A stretch of 64,000 nucleotides of DNA from contig CANNCV010000001.1 of assembly GCA_947503245.1 (NCBI GenBank), positions 124,001 to 188,000 on the forward strand, written 5' to 3'. Below are positions 16,971-26,776 of this stretch, one piece after another. Numbering within the stretch: the first letter of the stretch is position 1; each line of letters begins with the position of its first letter. The translations under genes were made by a program, and so were the position numbers. Source of the DNA: an uncultured Sphingomonadaceae bacterium. GTDB taxonomy: Bacteria > Pseudomonadota > Alphaproteobacteria > Sphingomonadales > Sphingomonadaceae. The notes under the pieces were generated by a model. That model ran no database searches, was not told the DNA's origin, and was given only the letters and a program-made list of their open reading frames with translations.

Positions 16971-17984
16971 ATGCAAAATGATATGCACAATAAGGCCATA
17001 TTGGTCACTGGCGGGGCAGGATATATTGGCAGCCATGCCGTATTGGCGCTGAAAGATGCGGGCCGGCCTGTTGCGGTTATTGACAATCTTGTCACTGGCT
17101 TTCGCTGGGCTGTACCGGATGATGTGCCGTTTTACGAAGGTGACATTGCCGATTCTGAACTGCTGGCAAAGATTATTGCGGAACAAAATATTGGCGCGAT
17201 CATGCATTTTGCCGGATCGGTTGTGGTGCCCGAATCCGTTAGTGATCCGCTAAAATATTATCATAACAATACGGTGCGCAGCCGCAGCCTGATTGAAAGT
17301 GCGGTCAAAGGCGGGGTGGCGCATTTCATCTTCTCTTCAACCGCAGCCACTTATGGCATTCCAGAGACAAGCCCAGTTACCGAAGATACGCCGCAACGCC
17401 CGATCAACCCTTATGGCACGTCAAAGCTTATGACCGAGATGATGCTGCGCGATGTCGCCGCTGCTCACCCCATAAATTTTTGTGCATTGCGTTATTTCAA
17501 CGTGGCAGGGGCAGATCCGCAAGGCCGGTCTGGCCAATCGACCGCTGGCGCAACCCATTTGATCAAGGTGGCGGTCGAAGCAGCACTTGGCAAACGTAAT
17601 GGCGTGGCCGTTTTCGGCACGGATTTTGATACGCCTGATGGCACGGGTGTGCGCGATTATATTCATGTCAGTGATCTGGCCGCAGCGCATGTCATCGCGC
17701 TGGAACAGCTTATTGCCAAGCCAGAGCAAAGCCATTTCCTGAATTGTGGTTATGGGCGCGGCTATTCCGTGCTGGAAGTGCTCGACGCCGTAGACCGCGT
17801 GACCAATATGACCATCAACCGTAAGCTGGAAGGCCGCCGTGCGGGCGATCCTGACGCACTGATTTCTGACAATAGTGCGATTAAAGCGCGTTTCGAATGG
17901 GAACCTGCGCTGGACGATCTCGACATGATCGTCACGCATGCGTTGAATTGGGAGCGCGAGCTGGCAAACCGAAAAGAGGCGTAA
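16971..17984 (+). CDS. galE: UDP-glucose 4-epimerase
   Basis: 337 residues from the ATG at 16971; 16983 is also possible, and the longer upstream frame is not GalE-like. NAD-binding TGGAGYIGSH near the N-terminus, catalytic Ser-Thr pair in FSSTAATYG, Tyr-x3-Lys in NPYGTSK, and the ALRYFNVAGADP and GTGVRDYIHVSDLA segments typical of GalE. It interconverts UDP-glucose and UDP-galactose for surface polysaccharide. It stands alone, divergent from the DUF4136 lipoproteins. Confidence 0.95.
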   Translation: MQNDMHNKAILVTGGAGYIGSHAVLALKDAGRPVAVIDNLVTGFRWAVPDDVPFYEGDIADSELLAKIIAEQNIGAIMHFAGSVVVPESVSDPLKYYHNNTVRSRSLIESAVKGGVAHFIFSSTAATYGIPETSPVTEDTPQRPINPYGTSKLMTEMMLRDVAAAHPINFCALRYFNVAGADPQGRSGQSTAGATHLIKVAVEAALGKRNGVAVFGTDFDTPDGTGVRDYIHVSDLAAAHVIALEQLIAKPEQSHFLNCGYGRGYSVLEVLDAVDRVTNMTINRKLEGRRAGDPDALISDNSAIKARFEWEPALDDLDMIVTHALNWERELANRKEA

Positions 17985-18135
17985 GCTGTGAAAATAGCAT
18001 AGTCATCGACAGCAGAAATGCTTGACTTTGCCCAAAGCGGTCCGTAACTGCCTGCTTTCACTATTTATGACAGACAGAATCGCGCTCGGACGATTTCCGG
18101 TACGGCCCTGTTTGTGACTGTAAAAGGCCAAAGAC

Positions 18136-18261
18136 ATGAAGATTCGCAATTCTTTGAAATCGCTGAAAGGCCGTCACCGCGATAACCGCGTTATCCGTCG
18201 TCGTGGCCGCACCTATGTGATCAACAAAACAAATCGTCGTTTCAAAGCGCGCCAAGGCTAA
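18136..18261 (+). CDS. rpmJ: Ribosomal protein L36 (C-minus form)
   Basis: 41 residues: [17 protein letters not shown], then [19 protein letters not shown] and KARQG. This is the alphaproteobacterial L36 of 41 residues; its CxxC-type zinc ligands are absent. It is a component of the large ribosomal subunit. It is a monocistronic unit with a clear terminator 26 nt after the stop. Confidence 0.97.
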   Translation: MKIRNSLKSLKGRHRDNRVIRRRGRTYVINKTNRRFKARQG

Positions 18262-18287
18262 GCCCAGCGCACTTGGAATGATAAAAG

Positions 18288-18313
18288 AACCGCCCCTTGC
18301 CGGGCGGTTTTTT
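18288..18313 (+). terminator. Intrinsic terminator of rpmJ
   Basis: AACCGCCC (18288-18295) pairs with GGGCGGTT (18302-18309), with a 6-nt loop, followed directly by TTTT. A classical rho-independent terminator. Confidence 0.92.
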
Positions 18314-18368
18314 ATTGCCTACACTTATCTTATATCCGTCAGACGCAATGCAATGGGGAAAAGCCAGC

Positions 18369-18977
18369 ATGTCAACAATACGCAATGTGATTTTTGATGT
18401 CGGCAATGTTCTGTATCAATGGGACATTCGCAATCTTTACGCCAAGCTGATTGACGATCCCGCCCGCCTTGAATGGTTTCTTAGCAATGTCGTGACAACG
18501 GAATGGCATTATCAACATGACCAAGGCCGTGAGCTTGCGCCAATGGTGGCAGAGCTAATCGCACAATGGCCAGAAGAGCGTGCTTTAATCGAGGCTTATG
18601 TCCCCAATTGGCTACAGACTATTCCCGGCCCCATCCCCGGCGCGCTGGAGATTGTCCAGCAATTGCATGAGCGGCATGTCCCGCTTTACGGCATTACAAA
18701 TTTTGGTGTTGAGTTTTGGGATATGTTCCGCCCGACCGCACCGATATTTGATCTGTTTAGCGACATTATTGTGTCAGGCGCAGAGAAGCTGGTGAAACCT
18801 GACGCAGCAATATATCGTCTTGCAGAGCAGCGTTTTGGCATCGCGCCAGAAAGCGCAATCTTTATCGATGACCGTCTCGACAATATTGAAGGCGCCCGAG
18901 CATGCGGGTTTCACGCCCACCAATTTGTTGACGCGCCAACTTTGATAGCAGAATTAACAGATCACGATCTGCTGTAA
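18369..18977 (+). CDS. HAD-family hydrolase, YihX-like
   Basis: 202 residues from MSTIRNVIFDVGNVL, with a GGGGAA ribosome-binding sequence 8 nt before it; a longer reading overlaps the rpmJ terminator. Motif I is DVGNV, as in YihX-type HAD phosphatases rather than the usual DxDxT; motif II ends ITNFG, the motif III lysine is in EKLVKPDAAIY, and motif IV is FIDDRLDNIEGA. Such enzymes hydrolyse sugar phosphates such as glucose-1-phosphate. Substrate here unproven. Convergent with pyk. Confidence 0.88.
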   Translation: MSTIRNVIFDVGNVLYQWDIRNLYAKLIDDPARLEWFLSNVVTTEWHYQHDQGRELAPMVAELIAQWPEERALIEAYVPNWLQTIPGPIPGALEIVQQLHERHVPLYGITNFGVEFWDMFRPTAPIFDLFSDIIVSGAEKLVKPDAAIYRLAEQRFGIAPESAIFIDDRLDNIEGARACGFHAHQFVDAPTLIAELTDHDLL

Positions 18978-18999
18978 CAGCCTGACCTAAAATTATGAC

Positions 19000-20466
19000 C
19001 TAATGATCATACCCATCAAGCTCGTCACCGCTCAGCCTGACAATATGGACAACATTGGTAGAGCCCGGCGTACCAAAGGGCACACCGGCCATGATGATGC
19101 ACCGGTCACCGGCACCACCAAAGCTGTAACGCAAAGCCATGCGCTTACCCTTGGCCACCATTTCCTCAAAACTGCCAATATCCTTAGTTACCACAGGATG
19201 CGCACCCCATAGCAAGCCAATGCGTCGGCCCGTTTCTATAGAGGGGGTGAGCACCAATACAGGCACAGAAGGACGTTCTCGCGTGACTCGCCGCGCCGTT
19301 GAGCCGGACATGGTGAAGCAGACAATGGATGACACTGTCACAGTCTGCGCAATACTGGCCGATGCAGCAGCCAAAGCATCTGCCGTGGTTTCATCGGGCA
19401 ATGTTTCCGTGAAGTGCACGCGTGCGCCATAGCCAGGATCATTTTCTACCTGAATGGCGATGCGGTCCATGATCGACACAGCCTCAACCGGCCAGTCACC
19501 AGCCGCTGTTTCTGCAGACAGCATAACAGCATCCGCGCCATCATAGACCGCCGTGGCCACATCGGAGACCTCTGCGCGGGTTGGTGTGGGTGATGAAATC
19601 ATCGATTCCAGCATCTGCGTCGCAACCACCACCGGCTTACCGGAACGGCGCGCAGCAGCGACAATATTCTTCTGCATGGGCGGCACTTCTTCAGGCGCCA
19701 TCTCAACACCCAGATCACCACGGGCAACCATCACAGCGTCAGACAGTTCCAATATCTCTTCCAACCGGTCAACGGCGCTGGGCTTTTCAATCTTGGAAAT
19801 CAAAGCTGCCTTGCCACCAATTAATCGCCGTGCCTCTGCAACATCTTCAGGACGCTGCACAAAGCTCAGCGCAATCCAGTCTGCGCCATGTTCAAGAGCA
19901 AAGCTTAAATCCGCACGATCTTTTTTGGTGAGCGCCGCCAAAGGCACAACAGCATCGGGCACGTTGACGCCCTTACGATCCGAAATACGCCCACCAACCT
20001 CGGCACTGGTCAGAATGCTGTCTTTTTCTGCCTTCAGGACACGCAAACGCAATTTGCCATCATCAACCAGCAAACGGTCGCCCTTTTCCAATATGCCAAA
20101 AAGCTCTGGGTGCGGCAGGAAGACACGGTTTTCATCGCCCAGCGTCTCGTCACGGTCGAGCGTAAAATGGCTGCCATGACGAATAAGCGCTTCACCGCCC
20201 TTAAACTGGCCAACCCGCAATTTTGGGCCTTGCAGATCGCACAATATGGTAATCGGCCGTTTGACCTTTTTTTCGATTTTGCGGATCGCTTCTATAGTTT
20301 TGGCATGGGTGCCATGTTCACCATGGCTCATATTAACGCGAAACGCATCGGCACCGCTGCGGAACAGGGCCTCTATCATATCTGGAGAATGGCTGGCCGG
20401 ACCCAATGTTGCCAAAATTTTGACCTTGCGCGCACGGTGCCCCGCACGCTGTTTCGTCGCCGCCAT
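19000..20466 (-). CDS. pyk: Pyruvate kinase
   Basis: 488 residues from MAATKQRAGHRARKVKILATLGPAS. Phosphoenolpyruvate and ATP site residues: ILATLGPAS, RVNMSHG, LCDLQGPKLRVG, LISKIEKPSA (catalytic Lys), MVARGDLGVE, VATQMLESMI and TRAEVSDVATAVYDGADAVM with SAETAAG. It makes ATP and pyruvate in the last step of glycolysis. The frame extends 18 codons upstream without pyruvate-kinase character, so the later ATG is chosen. Monocistronic, convergent with the HAD gene. Confidence 0.97.
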   Translation of the reverse strand: MAATKQRAGHRARKVKILATLGPASHSPDMIEALFRSGADAFRVNMSHGEHGTHAKTIEAIRKIEKKVKRPITILCDLQGPKLRVGQFKGGEALIRHGSHFTLDRDETLGDENRVFLPHPELFGILEKGDRLLVDDGKLRLRVLKAEKDSILTSAEVGGRISDRKGVNVPDAVVPLAALTKKDRADLSFALEHGADWIALSFVQRPEDVAEARRLIGGKAALISKIEKPSAVDRLEEILELSDAVMVARGDLGVEMAPEEVPPMQKNIVAAARRSGKPVVVATQMLESMISSPTPTRAEVSDVATAVYDGADAVMLSAETAAGDWPVEAVSIMDRIAIQVENDPGYGARVHFTETLPDETTADALAAASASIAQTVTVSSIVCFTMSGSTARRVTRERPSVPVLVLTPSIETGRRIGLLWGAHPVVTKDIGSFEEMVAKGKRMALRYSFGGAGDRCIIMAGVPFGTPGSTNVVHIVRLSGDELDGYDH

Positions 20467-20726
20467 AAAATATGTCCCCAATTGTCTTGTGTGATGCGCG
20501 TTAAAGCATTGCTTTGACATGCATATGACAAATTTTCAGGGGCAAAGGCAACGCACAGTTTTGCAAATCGCAATATTTTTACTCTCTGCCGTCACGAGCA
20601 TAGGCTTTATGGCAAATCCTATATGGTTGGGGAAAGCCATATACAGGGCATTGTGAGAATCACTACCGCACACCTATAGCAGCCAAGAACCTGACCACAG
20701 GCACAGCCAATCATGATGGAGTATAT

Positions 20727-20969
20727 ATGAGCGAGGGCAATGTAGCAGCCGACCAGTTACGGCTTTTTATTGAGCGCGTTGAGCGTCTGGAAGAAGAGAA
20801 AAAGGGCATTGCTGACGATATTCGTGATGTCTATGCCGAGGCAAAAGCCATGGGCTATGACCCGAAAATCATGCGGCAAATTGTCCGTCTGCGCAAAATG
20901 GAAACCCATGACCGGCAGGAAATGGAAGCCATTTTGGATACTTATAAATCTGCACTTGGTCTCGCATAA
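20727..20969 (+). CDS. gapR: Nucleoid-associated protein GapR (DUF2312)
   Basis: 80 residues, almost entirely helical: [49 protein letters not shown]. This is the DUF2312 signature, nearly unique to alphaproteobacteria. In Caulobacter GapR clamps overtwisted DNA ahead of forks and transcription complexes and helps topoisomerases. Length is normal. It lies upstream of ybjQ on the plus strand, 54 nt apart. Confidence 0.95.
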   Translation: MSEGNVAADQLRLFIERVERLEEEKKGIADDIRDVYAEAKAMGYDPKIMRQIVRLRKMETHDRQEMEAILDTYKSALGLA

Positions 20970-21023
20970 TCTGCTATAGCGCTCCCAACCTAAGTAAGAT
21001 GTCTTTGAGAGGGAGATATAGCA

Positions 21024-21362
21024 ATGTACAAAAAGATGATCATCAGCACGACACCGTCACTTGAGGGCTATGTCATCAAGGAATATCTGAATATCGTGAC
21101 TGGCGAGGTGATTGTCGGCGCAAATATGTTCCGCGATCTGTTTGCCAATATTCGCGATATGGTGGGGGGCCGTTCCGGCGCTTATGAAAATGTGCTGGAG
21201 CGTGCGCGTGGGGAAGCACTGGCCGAGATGCAGGAACGCGCAGCAGATATGGGCGCAAATGCTGTTATTGGTGTTGATCTGGACTATGAGGTTGTCGGCC
21301 AGAGCGGATCGATGCTCATGGTTTCTGCCAGCGGCACCGCTGTTCTGGTCGAACGGGCATAA
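21024..21362 (+). CDS. YbjQ/UPF0145 family protein
   Basis: 112 residues, cytosolic. Matches the family throughout: [76 protein letters not shown] and a final strand [10 protein letters not shown]. Members form pentamers; no biochemical role is established, although some databases call it heavy-metal-binding. GAGGGA precedes the ATG by 9 nt. Confidence 0.93.
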   Translation: MYKKMIISTTPSLEGYVIKEYLNIVTGEVIVGANMFRDLFANIRDMVGGRSGAYENVLERARGEALAEMQERAADMGANAVIGVDLDYEVVGQSGSMLMVSASGTAVLVERA

Positions 21363-21608
21363 TCCTTTATAGCAATAGGGTCTTGGCCTTCTAAGCAATG
21401 GTCATATATACCCGCATTTGCGTCATTTACGCGCATTGCATCTGGTGCAATCCAAAGCGCTGTGATCGCATCACTTTGCTATTATGCCAGGAATATCAGC
21501 GTAACATGGATCGTTAGCGGAATTGTGCATCAGTCGATTGCGATGTTACCGATTTGACGCTAGTAGCGGTGCCAACACCTTTAACTTATCGAAAAAGTCA
21601 GAAGAACC

Positions 21609-22352
21609 ATGGCAGGCCATTCCAAATTTAAGAACATCATGCACCGCAAGGGCGCACAAGACAAAAAACGCTCTAACCTGTTTTCAAAATTAAGCCGCGA
21701 AATCACCGTTGCGGCAAAAATGGGCATGCCCGACCCTGATATGAACCCGCGTCTGCGTGTTGCCGTGAATGCCGCCAAAGCGCAGTCCATGCCCAAGGAT
21801 AATATTCAGCGGGCCATTGATAAGGCATCGGCCAATGAAGGCGATGATTATGAAGAAATCCGCTATGAAGGTTTTGGCCCGGGCGGTGTATCGCTGATTG
21901 TTGAGACTTTGACCGACAACCGCAACCGCACGGTAACCAGCGTGCGCACTGCTTTTAGCAAAAATGGCGGTAATATGGGCGCTTCTGGCGCAGTAAGCCA
22001 TGGTTTTGACCGGCTTGGTCTGGTCTCCTATCCGGCCAGTGCTGGCGATGAAGAGACGATTTTGGAAGCGGCAATGGAAGCCGGCGCAGAAGATATTGAA
22101 TCGTCTGAAGATGGCCATGACATTTGGACCAGCATGGATGATCTGCACGAAGTTGCCAGCGCTTTGGAAAAGGCACTGGGCGAGGCAGAAAATGTTAAGC
22201 TGGCATGGCGTCCGCATGTGCGCGTTGAAATGGACGAAAAAGACGCTGGCACATTGCTGAAACTCATTGATGTGTTGGATGATGATGACGATGTGCAAAC
22301 CATCTGGGGCAATTATGATATTCCCGATGATGTGATGGAAAAACTGGGCTAA
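21609..22352 (+). CDS. yebC: YebC/TACO1-family protein
   Basis: 247 residues. N-terminal [28 protein letters not shown], then [35 protein letters not shown], the hallmarks of YebC. Described as a DNA-binding regulator in several bacteria; recent work links family members to translation of proline stretches, which is of note because a 17-proline protein is encoded at 48604. First gene of the yebC-ruvC cluster. Confidence 0.96.
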   Translation: MAGHSKFKNIMHRKGAQDKKRSNLFSKLSREITVAAKMGMPDPDMNPRLRVAVNAAKAQSMPKDNIQRAIDKASANEGDDYEEIRYEGFGPGGVSLIVETLTDNRNRTVTSVRTAFSKNGGNMGASGAVSHGFDRLGLVSYPASAGDEETILEAAMEAGAEDIESSEDGHDIWTSMDDLHEVASALEKALGEAENVKLAWRPHVRVEMDEKDAGTLLKLIDVLDDDDDVQTIWGNYDIPDDVMEKLG

Positions 22353-22401
22353 GGCCAGCACAAATTGTCATGAAAAAGGCCATAGGGACCAGCATTGTCT
22401 T

Positions 22402-22866
22402 ATGATCATTCTGGGTCTTGACCCGGGCCTTGGCACCACTGGCTGGGGCGTGATCGCGAAATCGGGCAACCGCTTATCGCATATCGCCAATGGCCAGATC
22501 AAAACCGATGCCAAAATGCCGCTGGCCAGCCGCCTGCTACAGCTTGACCTGGAACTGACCGATGTCTTGCTCGAGCACAAACCGGATGCCGCTGCGGTCG
22601 AAGAGGTTTTTGTAAACAGCAATCCGCAATCAACTCTGAAATTGGGGCAGGCACGCGGTGTGGTGCTTCTCGGTGCCTCACGCACGGGTATTGAGGTCGG
22701 CGAATATTCTGCGCGATCAGTCAAGAAATCGGTCGTCGGTGTCGGCAATGCCGATAAGAAGCAGATACAGGCGATGCTAAACATATTGTTGCCCGGCGCG
22801 AAGATAGCGGGCGCAGATGCAGCCGATGCATTGGCCGTTGCCATCACCCATGCCCATCATGGCTGA
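22402..22866 (+). CDS. ruvC: Holliday junction endonuclease RuvC
   Basis: 154 residues. The four acidic catalytic residues are visible: Asp7 (LGLDPG), Glu67 (AAVEEVF), Asp139 and Asp142 ([12 protein letters not shown]). It cuts four-way junctions placed by RuvAB. The 3' end overlaps the next gene by 8 nt. Slightly short but complete. Confidence 0.97.
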   Translation: MIILGLDPGLGTTGWGVIAKSGNRLSHIANGQIKTDAKMPLASRLLQLDLELTDVLLEHKPDAAAVEEVFVNSNPQSTLKLGQARGVVLLGASRTGIEVGEYSARSVKKSVVGVGNADKKQIQAMLNILLPGAKIAGADAADALAVAITHAHHG

Positions 22867-23902
22867 GAAGCAAGGCTGGGCAAAATGGCGCAAACGCAGC
22901 CAATATAAGGCACTTGCAACGGACGCAGCAATCCAGCTGATTGGCTATACCGGTCATCGCAGCGAAAATGCCGTGCATATACGTGCGCGGGTATTGGCAG
23001 AAAAGGCATTACCCAGACCCGGTGCCAGCACATGGTCACGCATGCGCGCCATGATGGCACTTTACAACACTGAAGAGCTGTCCAACATTGCCGCTTATGT
23101 GGAAATGGATGGCCGTCATATCGCCATAAAAAGCGATGATGACGGGCATATTAAGATGCGCGTGCCCAGCAATGCAGCCCTGCCACCAAATACAGACTGG
23201 GAAGCGATAACACTGAACGCTAAAGCCCCCAATGGCACGCTGGTTTCTGTCGAGATACCGATCATCGCCCCGGGCGAAGCCGTGGCGGTGGGCGTTATCT
23301 CTGACATTGATGATACAATTTTGGAAACCGGTACAACCAATTTCCTACGGAACTGGCGCCGTGTACTGATCGAAACGGCCGAAGAGCGCTTTGCCGTGCC
23401 GGGCGCGGTGAAACTCTACCGCGCGCTTGCCGGATCAGCTGCCAAGCCCGCGCGCCCGTTTTTCTATGTCTCCACCAGTCCGTGGAACCTATATCCCATG
23501 TTGGCGCTTTTTAAGCATCTCAACGGCCTGCCAGCCGGCCCTATGTTCCTGACCCGCTTTCATATCAGTCGGCGCAAAAAACGCTTTCACCGTACGGTCG
23601 AGCATAAATCCACAGCAATCAACAAGACACTCGCCGCCTATCCCAATATGCAGTTTGTGTTGATTGGCGATAGCGCTCAGCACGACATAACAATCTATCG
23701 CCAAGCGATTGCGCAGCATCCCGGCCGCATTTTGGCGGTCATCATTCGCGATGTAGAAAATCGTGCCGAGCTGGAAGAAAATGCAACCGCTCTTACAGAT
23801 ATCGCTGCGCAGAATGTGCCTGTCTATGTCGCGCCCTCTCTGGCCGGAGCAACGGATTTTCTAACCAGTGAAGGACTGGGTCATTTGCTGGTCCGTGGGT
23901 AA
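22859..23902 (+). CDS. App1-like phosphatase (DUF2183)
   Basis: 347 residues from the ATG inside the ruvC end (overlap ATGGCTGA, 8 nt). The core holds [13 protein letters not shown] (DxDxT), then [26 protein letters not shown] and [15 protein letters not shown], matching the catalytic domain of App1 phosphatidate phosphatase, a HAD-type fold. Bacterial relatives are little studied. Its place inside the ruv cluster is recurrent in sphingomonads as I recall, but the link to recombination is unknown. Confidence 0.85.
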   Translation: MAEKQGWAKWRKRSQYKALATDAAIQLIGYTGHRSENAVHIRARVLAEKALPRPGASTWSRMRAMMALYNTEELSNIAAYVEMDGRHIAIKSDDDGHIKMRVPSNAALPPNTDWEAITLNAKAPNGTLVSVEIPIIAPGEAVAVGVISDIDDTILETGTTNFLRNWRRVLIETAEERFAVPGAVKLYRALAGSAAKPARPFFYVSTSPWNLYPMLALFKHLNGLPAGPMFLTRFHISRRKKRFHRTVEHKSTAINKTLAAYPNMQFVLIGDSAQHDITIYRQAIAQHPGRILAVIIRDVENRAELEENATALTDIAAQNVPVYVAPSLAGATDFLTSEGLGHLLVRG

Positions 23903-23951
23903 GCCATTGCGATCACTGGTATGGCCGAAATAATCCGCTATAGATTGTCTT

Positions 23952-24557
23952 ATGATCGCAAAACTTACTGGCAAATTGGATGATGTGAGCGCTGACACCG
24001 CCATTATTGATGTTAGCGGTGTAGGCTATCTTGTCCACGCCTCTGCACGAACACTGTCCGGCCTTGGCGCGCGCGGAGAGAGTGTGACCATCCACACCGA
24101 GATGCAGGTTAGCGAGAATGATATGCGCCTGATCGGCTTTGCCAGCGCCAGTGAGCGCGATGGCTTTCGCATGTTGACCAGCGTGCAAGGCGTTGGCGGC
24201 AAAGTCGCACTGGCGATCCAGACGGCATTGACCCCTGAAGAACTAAGCCGCGCCATCGCGCAAGGTGACACAACACAAGTGACACGGGCCAATGGCGTTG
24301 GCCCAAAACTGGCCAAGCGCATTGTTAATGAGCTGAAGGACAAAGTAGCAGGCATTGATCTGGGTCCATCGGTTGCGGCAGGTCTATCGCCATCCCCTGA
24401 GGGCAGCGCCAATAGCGACGCTGTATCTGCGCTCAGCAATTTAGGCTTTAAGCCAGTGGAAGCGGCGCGCGCCGTAGCCTTGGCCGAGGGCGAATTGGGC
24501 GAAGATGCCGATGCCAATGCGCTGATAAAATTGGCGTTGAAGAAGATAGGTCGATGA
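23952..24557 (+). CDS. ruvA: Holliday junction branch-migration protein RuvA
   Basis: 201 residues. N-terminal OB fold (MIAKLTGKLDDVSADTAII), two helix-hairpin-helix motifs (MLTSVQGVGGKVALAI and VTRANGVGPKLAKRIVNEL) and a C-terminal domain III (ALSNLGFKPVEAARAV) that contacts RuvB. It tetramerises on four-way junctions. In almost all bacteria ruvB follows closely; here a three-gene toxin-antitoxin cassette intervenes. Confidence 0.97.
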   Translation: MIAKLTGKLDDVSADTAIIDVSGVGYLVHASARTLSGLGARGESVTIHTEMQVSENDMRLIGFASASERDGFRMLTSVQGVGGKVALAIQTALTPEELSRAIAQGDTTQVTRANGVGPKLAKRIVNELKDKVAGIDLGPSVAAGLSPSPEGSANSDAVSALSNLGFKPVEAARAVALAEGELGEDADANALIKLALKKIGR

Positions 24558-24591
24558 CCGCAGAGAATATAAGCTAGCGATATTTTACCTA

Positions 24592-24600
24592 TGCTATAAT
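24592..24600 (+). promoter_or_regulatory. Extended -10 promoter of the parDE cassette
   Basis: TGCTATAAT is a perfect TATAAT with the TGn extension, 39 nt before the parD ATG in the 82-nt gap after ruvA. No good -35 hexamer is seen, as is usual for extended -10 promoters. It gives the cassette, and probably ruvB, its own transcript. Confidence 0.55.
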
Positions 24601-24639
24601 TTCTCGACAAATCCCCCTAATCCGCTATGTTGATGGCTA

Positions 24640-24891
24640 ATGTCAGAACTTAATGTTTCTCTTCCGCCTGCATTAAGAGCATGGATCGAAAGCCGAATAG
24701 CAGAAGGACGCTATTCCAGCGCAGGTGATTATGTGCGCGACATTATCCGTCAGGACCAAAATGCAGCGCAAAATGAGACAGAATGGCTGCGTAGCTTAGT
24801 TTACGAAGGCCTTGATTCTAAAATAATTGATGAAGACCCTAAAAAGGTTTTGCGCGAGATTATGACCGAACATCCGTCGCATAATGGCTAA
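24640..24891 (+). CDS. parD: ParD-type antitoxin
   Basis: 83 residues. Ribbon-helix-helix N-terminus (LNVSLPPALRAWIESRIAEGRYSSAGDYVRDIIR), the ParD pattern, followed by an acidic, likely disordered tail that would wrap the toxin. ParD dimers bind their own promoter and neutralise ParE. Overlaps the toxin gene by 8 nt (ATGGCTAA). Placed between ruvA and ruvB. Confidence 0.9.
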   Translation: MSELNVSLPPALRAWIESRIAEGRYSSAGDYVRDIIRQDQNAAQNETEWLRSLVYEGLDSKIIDEDPKKVLREIMTEHPSHNG

Positions 24892-25180
24892 TGTCAAACT
24901 CAGCGCCGCCGCGCGTAAAGACCTAATCGCAATCAGAATATACTCGAACAATGAGTTTGGATCACAAATTGCTGATAAGTATTTTCTAGGCTTTGAAGAT
25001 GCTTTTGACCGATTGACTAATTTCCCAAAATCCGGTCGCCCTACCCCCGATATTGGCGAAAGTATACGGTGCTTAACCCATCGCAGACACCGTATATTTT
25101 ACGAAATACGCAGTGATATTGTTTTGATAATTCGCATTATTCATTATGCGAAGGCAATACATATGGATTTTCATGACTAA
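24884..25180 (+). CDS. parE: ParE-type toxin
   Basis: 98 residues of the RelE/ParE fold: KLSAAARKDLIAIRIYSNNEFG, YFLGFEDAFDRLTNFPKSGRPTPDI and the terminal strands HRIFYEIRSDIVLIIRIIHYAKAI. Chromosomal ParE toxins usually poison DNA gyrase, others are ribosome-linked; activity here is inferred. The stop overlaps the next gene by 8 nt (ATGACTAA), a junction of the same form as parD-parE. Confidence 0.9.
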   Translation: MANVKLSAAARKDLIAIRIYSNNEFGSQIADKYFLGFEDAFDRLTNFPKSGRPTPDIGESIRCLTHRRHRIFYEIRSDIVLIIRIIHYAKAIHMDFHD

Positions 25181-25634
25181 TCTATCGCAAAAACAAATCG
25201 ATTTGGCTCTTAAGCACATTGAGGCTTGCGATAACGTCGCGGACCTGCAGAAAGTTGCTGCAAACGCCAAACGACATGCAGCTAAAAGCGTTTTCAACGC
25301 TGCAAAAATTAAACTTTACGCACTGTTGCCTCAGCAAGACCCTAAAACGTTTGAGTATGATGTCTGGCGCAGCATTTATACATTAGAGGATACGTTGACA
25401 GAGGAGAGAGGACGCACAACACGATTAAGCCGAACCCGCCAAAAAATAGCTAGGGAATCGGAACTGAAAACTGTTAAGGATCTCGTCCTTGGTAAACCTT
25501 CCGATGGGTATAGAATGCTCATTGAACGCGATTTGAAGGAATATACATTTGAAGCATTGGTGTTACGACATGAAGCATTATTCGATGACGATGTGATAGC
25601 AGCTGCTAAAGCAAGATTAGAAGAACTACCTTGA
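25173..25634 (+). CDS. Unrecognised third gene of the parDE cassette
   Basis: 153 residues, soluble, mostly helical and charged. Segments of note: [51 protein letters not shown] (basic, possibly nucleic-acid-binding), and a C-terminal block [19 protein letters not shown] with [19 protein letters not shown], which I recall as a tail common in small proteins of mobile loci. It starts inside parE and its stop TGA overlaps the TTG start of ruvB by 4 nt. It may be a third toxin-antitoxin component or a passenger; no family assigned. Confidence 0.75.
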   Translation: MTNLSQKQIDLALKHIEACDNVADLQKVAANAKRHAAKSVFNAAKIKLYALLPQQDPKTFEYDVWRSIYTLEDTLTEERGRTTRLSRTRQKIARESELKTVKDLVLGKPSDGYRMLIERDLKEYTFEALVLRHEALFDDDVIAAAKARLEELP

Positions 25635-26668
25635 ATCAAGAAGACCGTCTGATATCCGCTGACCGTGCGCCTGAAGATGCCGATGCGGCTTTGCGTCCCA
25701 AGACGCTGGATGAATTTATCGGGCAAGAGGCCGCACGGGCCAATTTGCGCGTCTTTGTGCAGGCTGCAAAAACCCGCAGTGAAGCGCTTGACCATGTGCT
25801 GTTTTTTGGGCCGCCAGGGCTTGGCAAAACAACATTGGCACAGATTGTTGCGCGTGAAATGGGGGTCGGCTTTCGCGCCACTTCCGGGCCGGTGATCGCC
25901 AAATCTGGTGATCTGGCCGCGCTACTGACCAATTTGGAAGAGGGCGATGTTCTCTTCATCGACGAGATTCACAGGCTCAACCCGCTGGTCGAGGAAGTGC
26001 TCTATCCGGCTATGGAAGACCGTGCGCTCGATCTGATTATTGGCGAAGGTCCATCGGCCCGCTCTGTGCGTATTGATCTGCCAGCCTTCACTCTAATCGG
26101 CGCAACCACGCGGCAGGGATTGCTGACCACGCCCTTGCGTGACCGGTTCGGCATTCCGGTGCGGCTCAATTTCTACACGGTGGATGAGCTGGAACTGGTC
26201 GTCTCACGCGGGGCGCGTTTGCTCGATCTTGATATTGCCAGTGATGGCGCACGTGAGATTGCCCGCCGTGCACGCGGTACGCCGCGTGTTGCCGGACGCT
26301 TGCTGCGCCGCGTGCGTGACTTTGCCAATGTCGCAGGTGCAGCCACTGTCGATGCCAAGGCAGCGGATGCCGCACTGACTCGGTTAGAAGTCGATGGTCT
26401 GGGGCTGGATGCAATGGACAGGCGCTATCTCACCATGATTGCCGATATTTATAAAGGTGGCCCGGTGGGTGTCGAAACGCTGGCCGCTGGCCTGTCAGAG
26501 CCGCGCGATACCATTGAAGATGTTATTGAGCCTTATCTTATACAGCTTGGACTGATCGCTAGAACAGCGCGTGGGCGTCAGCTTAATGACCGTGGGTGGC
26601 AGCATCTGGGTTTAACCCCACCTGCCAGCAAGCCTGAACAAGGTCAGGCCGGACTCTTTGAAAGATAA
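25631..26668 (+). CDS. ruvB: Holliday junction helicase RuvB
   Basis: 345 residues from a TTG at 25631, giving [23 protein letters not shown]..., the usual alphaproteobacterial RuvB N-terminus; no ATG or GTG fits. Walker A GPPGLGKT at 60-67, Walker B DEIH at 111-114, sensor region GATTRQG, Arg finger segment PLRDRFG, and a C-terminal winged helix. It is an AAA+ motor that drives branch migration with RuvA. The weak start, overlapped by the end of the cassette's third gene (TTGA), suggests dependence on translation from upstream. Confidence 0.96.
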   Translation: MNQEDRLISADRAPEDADAALRPKTLDEFIGQEAARANLRVFVQAAKTRSEALDHVLFFGPPGLGKTTLAQIVAREMGVGFRATSGPVIAKSGDLAALLTNLEEGDVLFIDEIHRLNPLVEEVLYPAMEDRALDLIIGEGPSARSVRIDLPAFTLIGATTRQGLLTTPLRDRFGIPVRLNFYTVDELELVVSRGARLLDLDIASDGAREIARRARGTPRVAGRLLRRVRDFANVAGAATVDAKAADAALTRLEVDGLGLDAMDRRYLTMIADIYKGGPVGVETLAAGLSEPRDTIEDVIEPYLIQLGLIARTARGRQLNDRGWQHLGLTPPASKPEQGQAGLFER

Positions 26669-26776
26669 CCCTTTTTATAAGGGCAATAAGGCAAAACGAG
26701 TCACGGCTGCGGCGAATGATTGCGATATGGCTTTTGCGACTTCCATTGCACTGAAAAACTGCCTAATTATAAGATA

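Noticed and set aside
26669-26683. Small hairpin CCCTT-TTTAT-AAGGG after ruvB
   Set aside because: Only 5 bp and no T-run; not convincing as a terminator.
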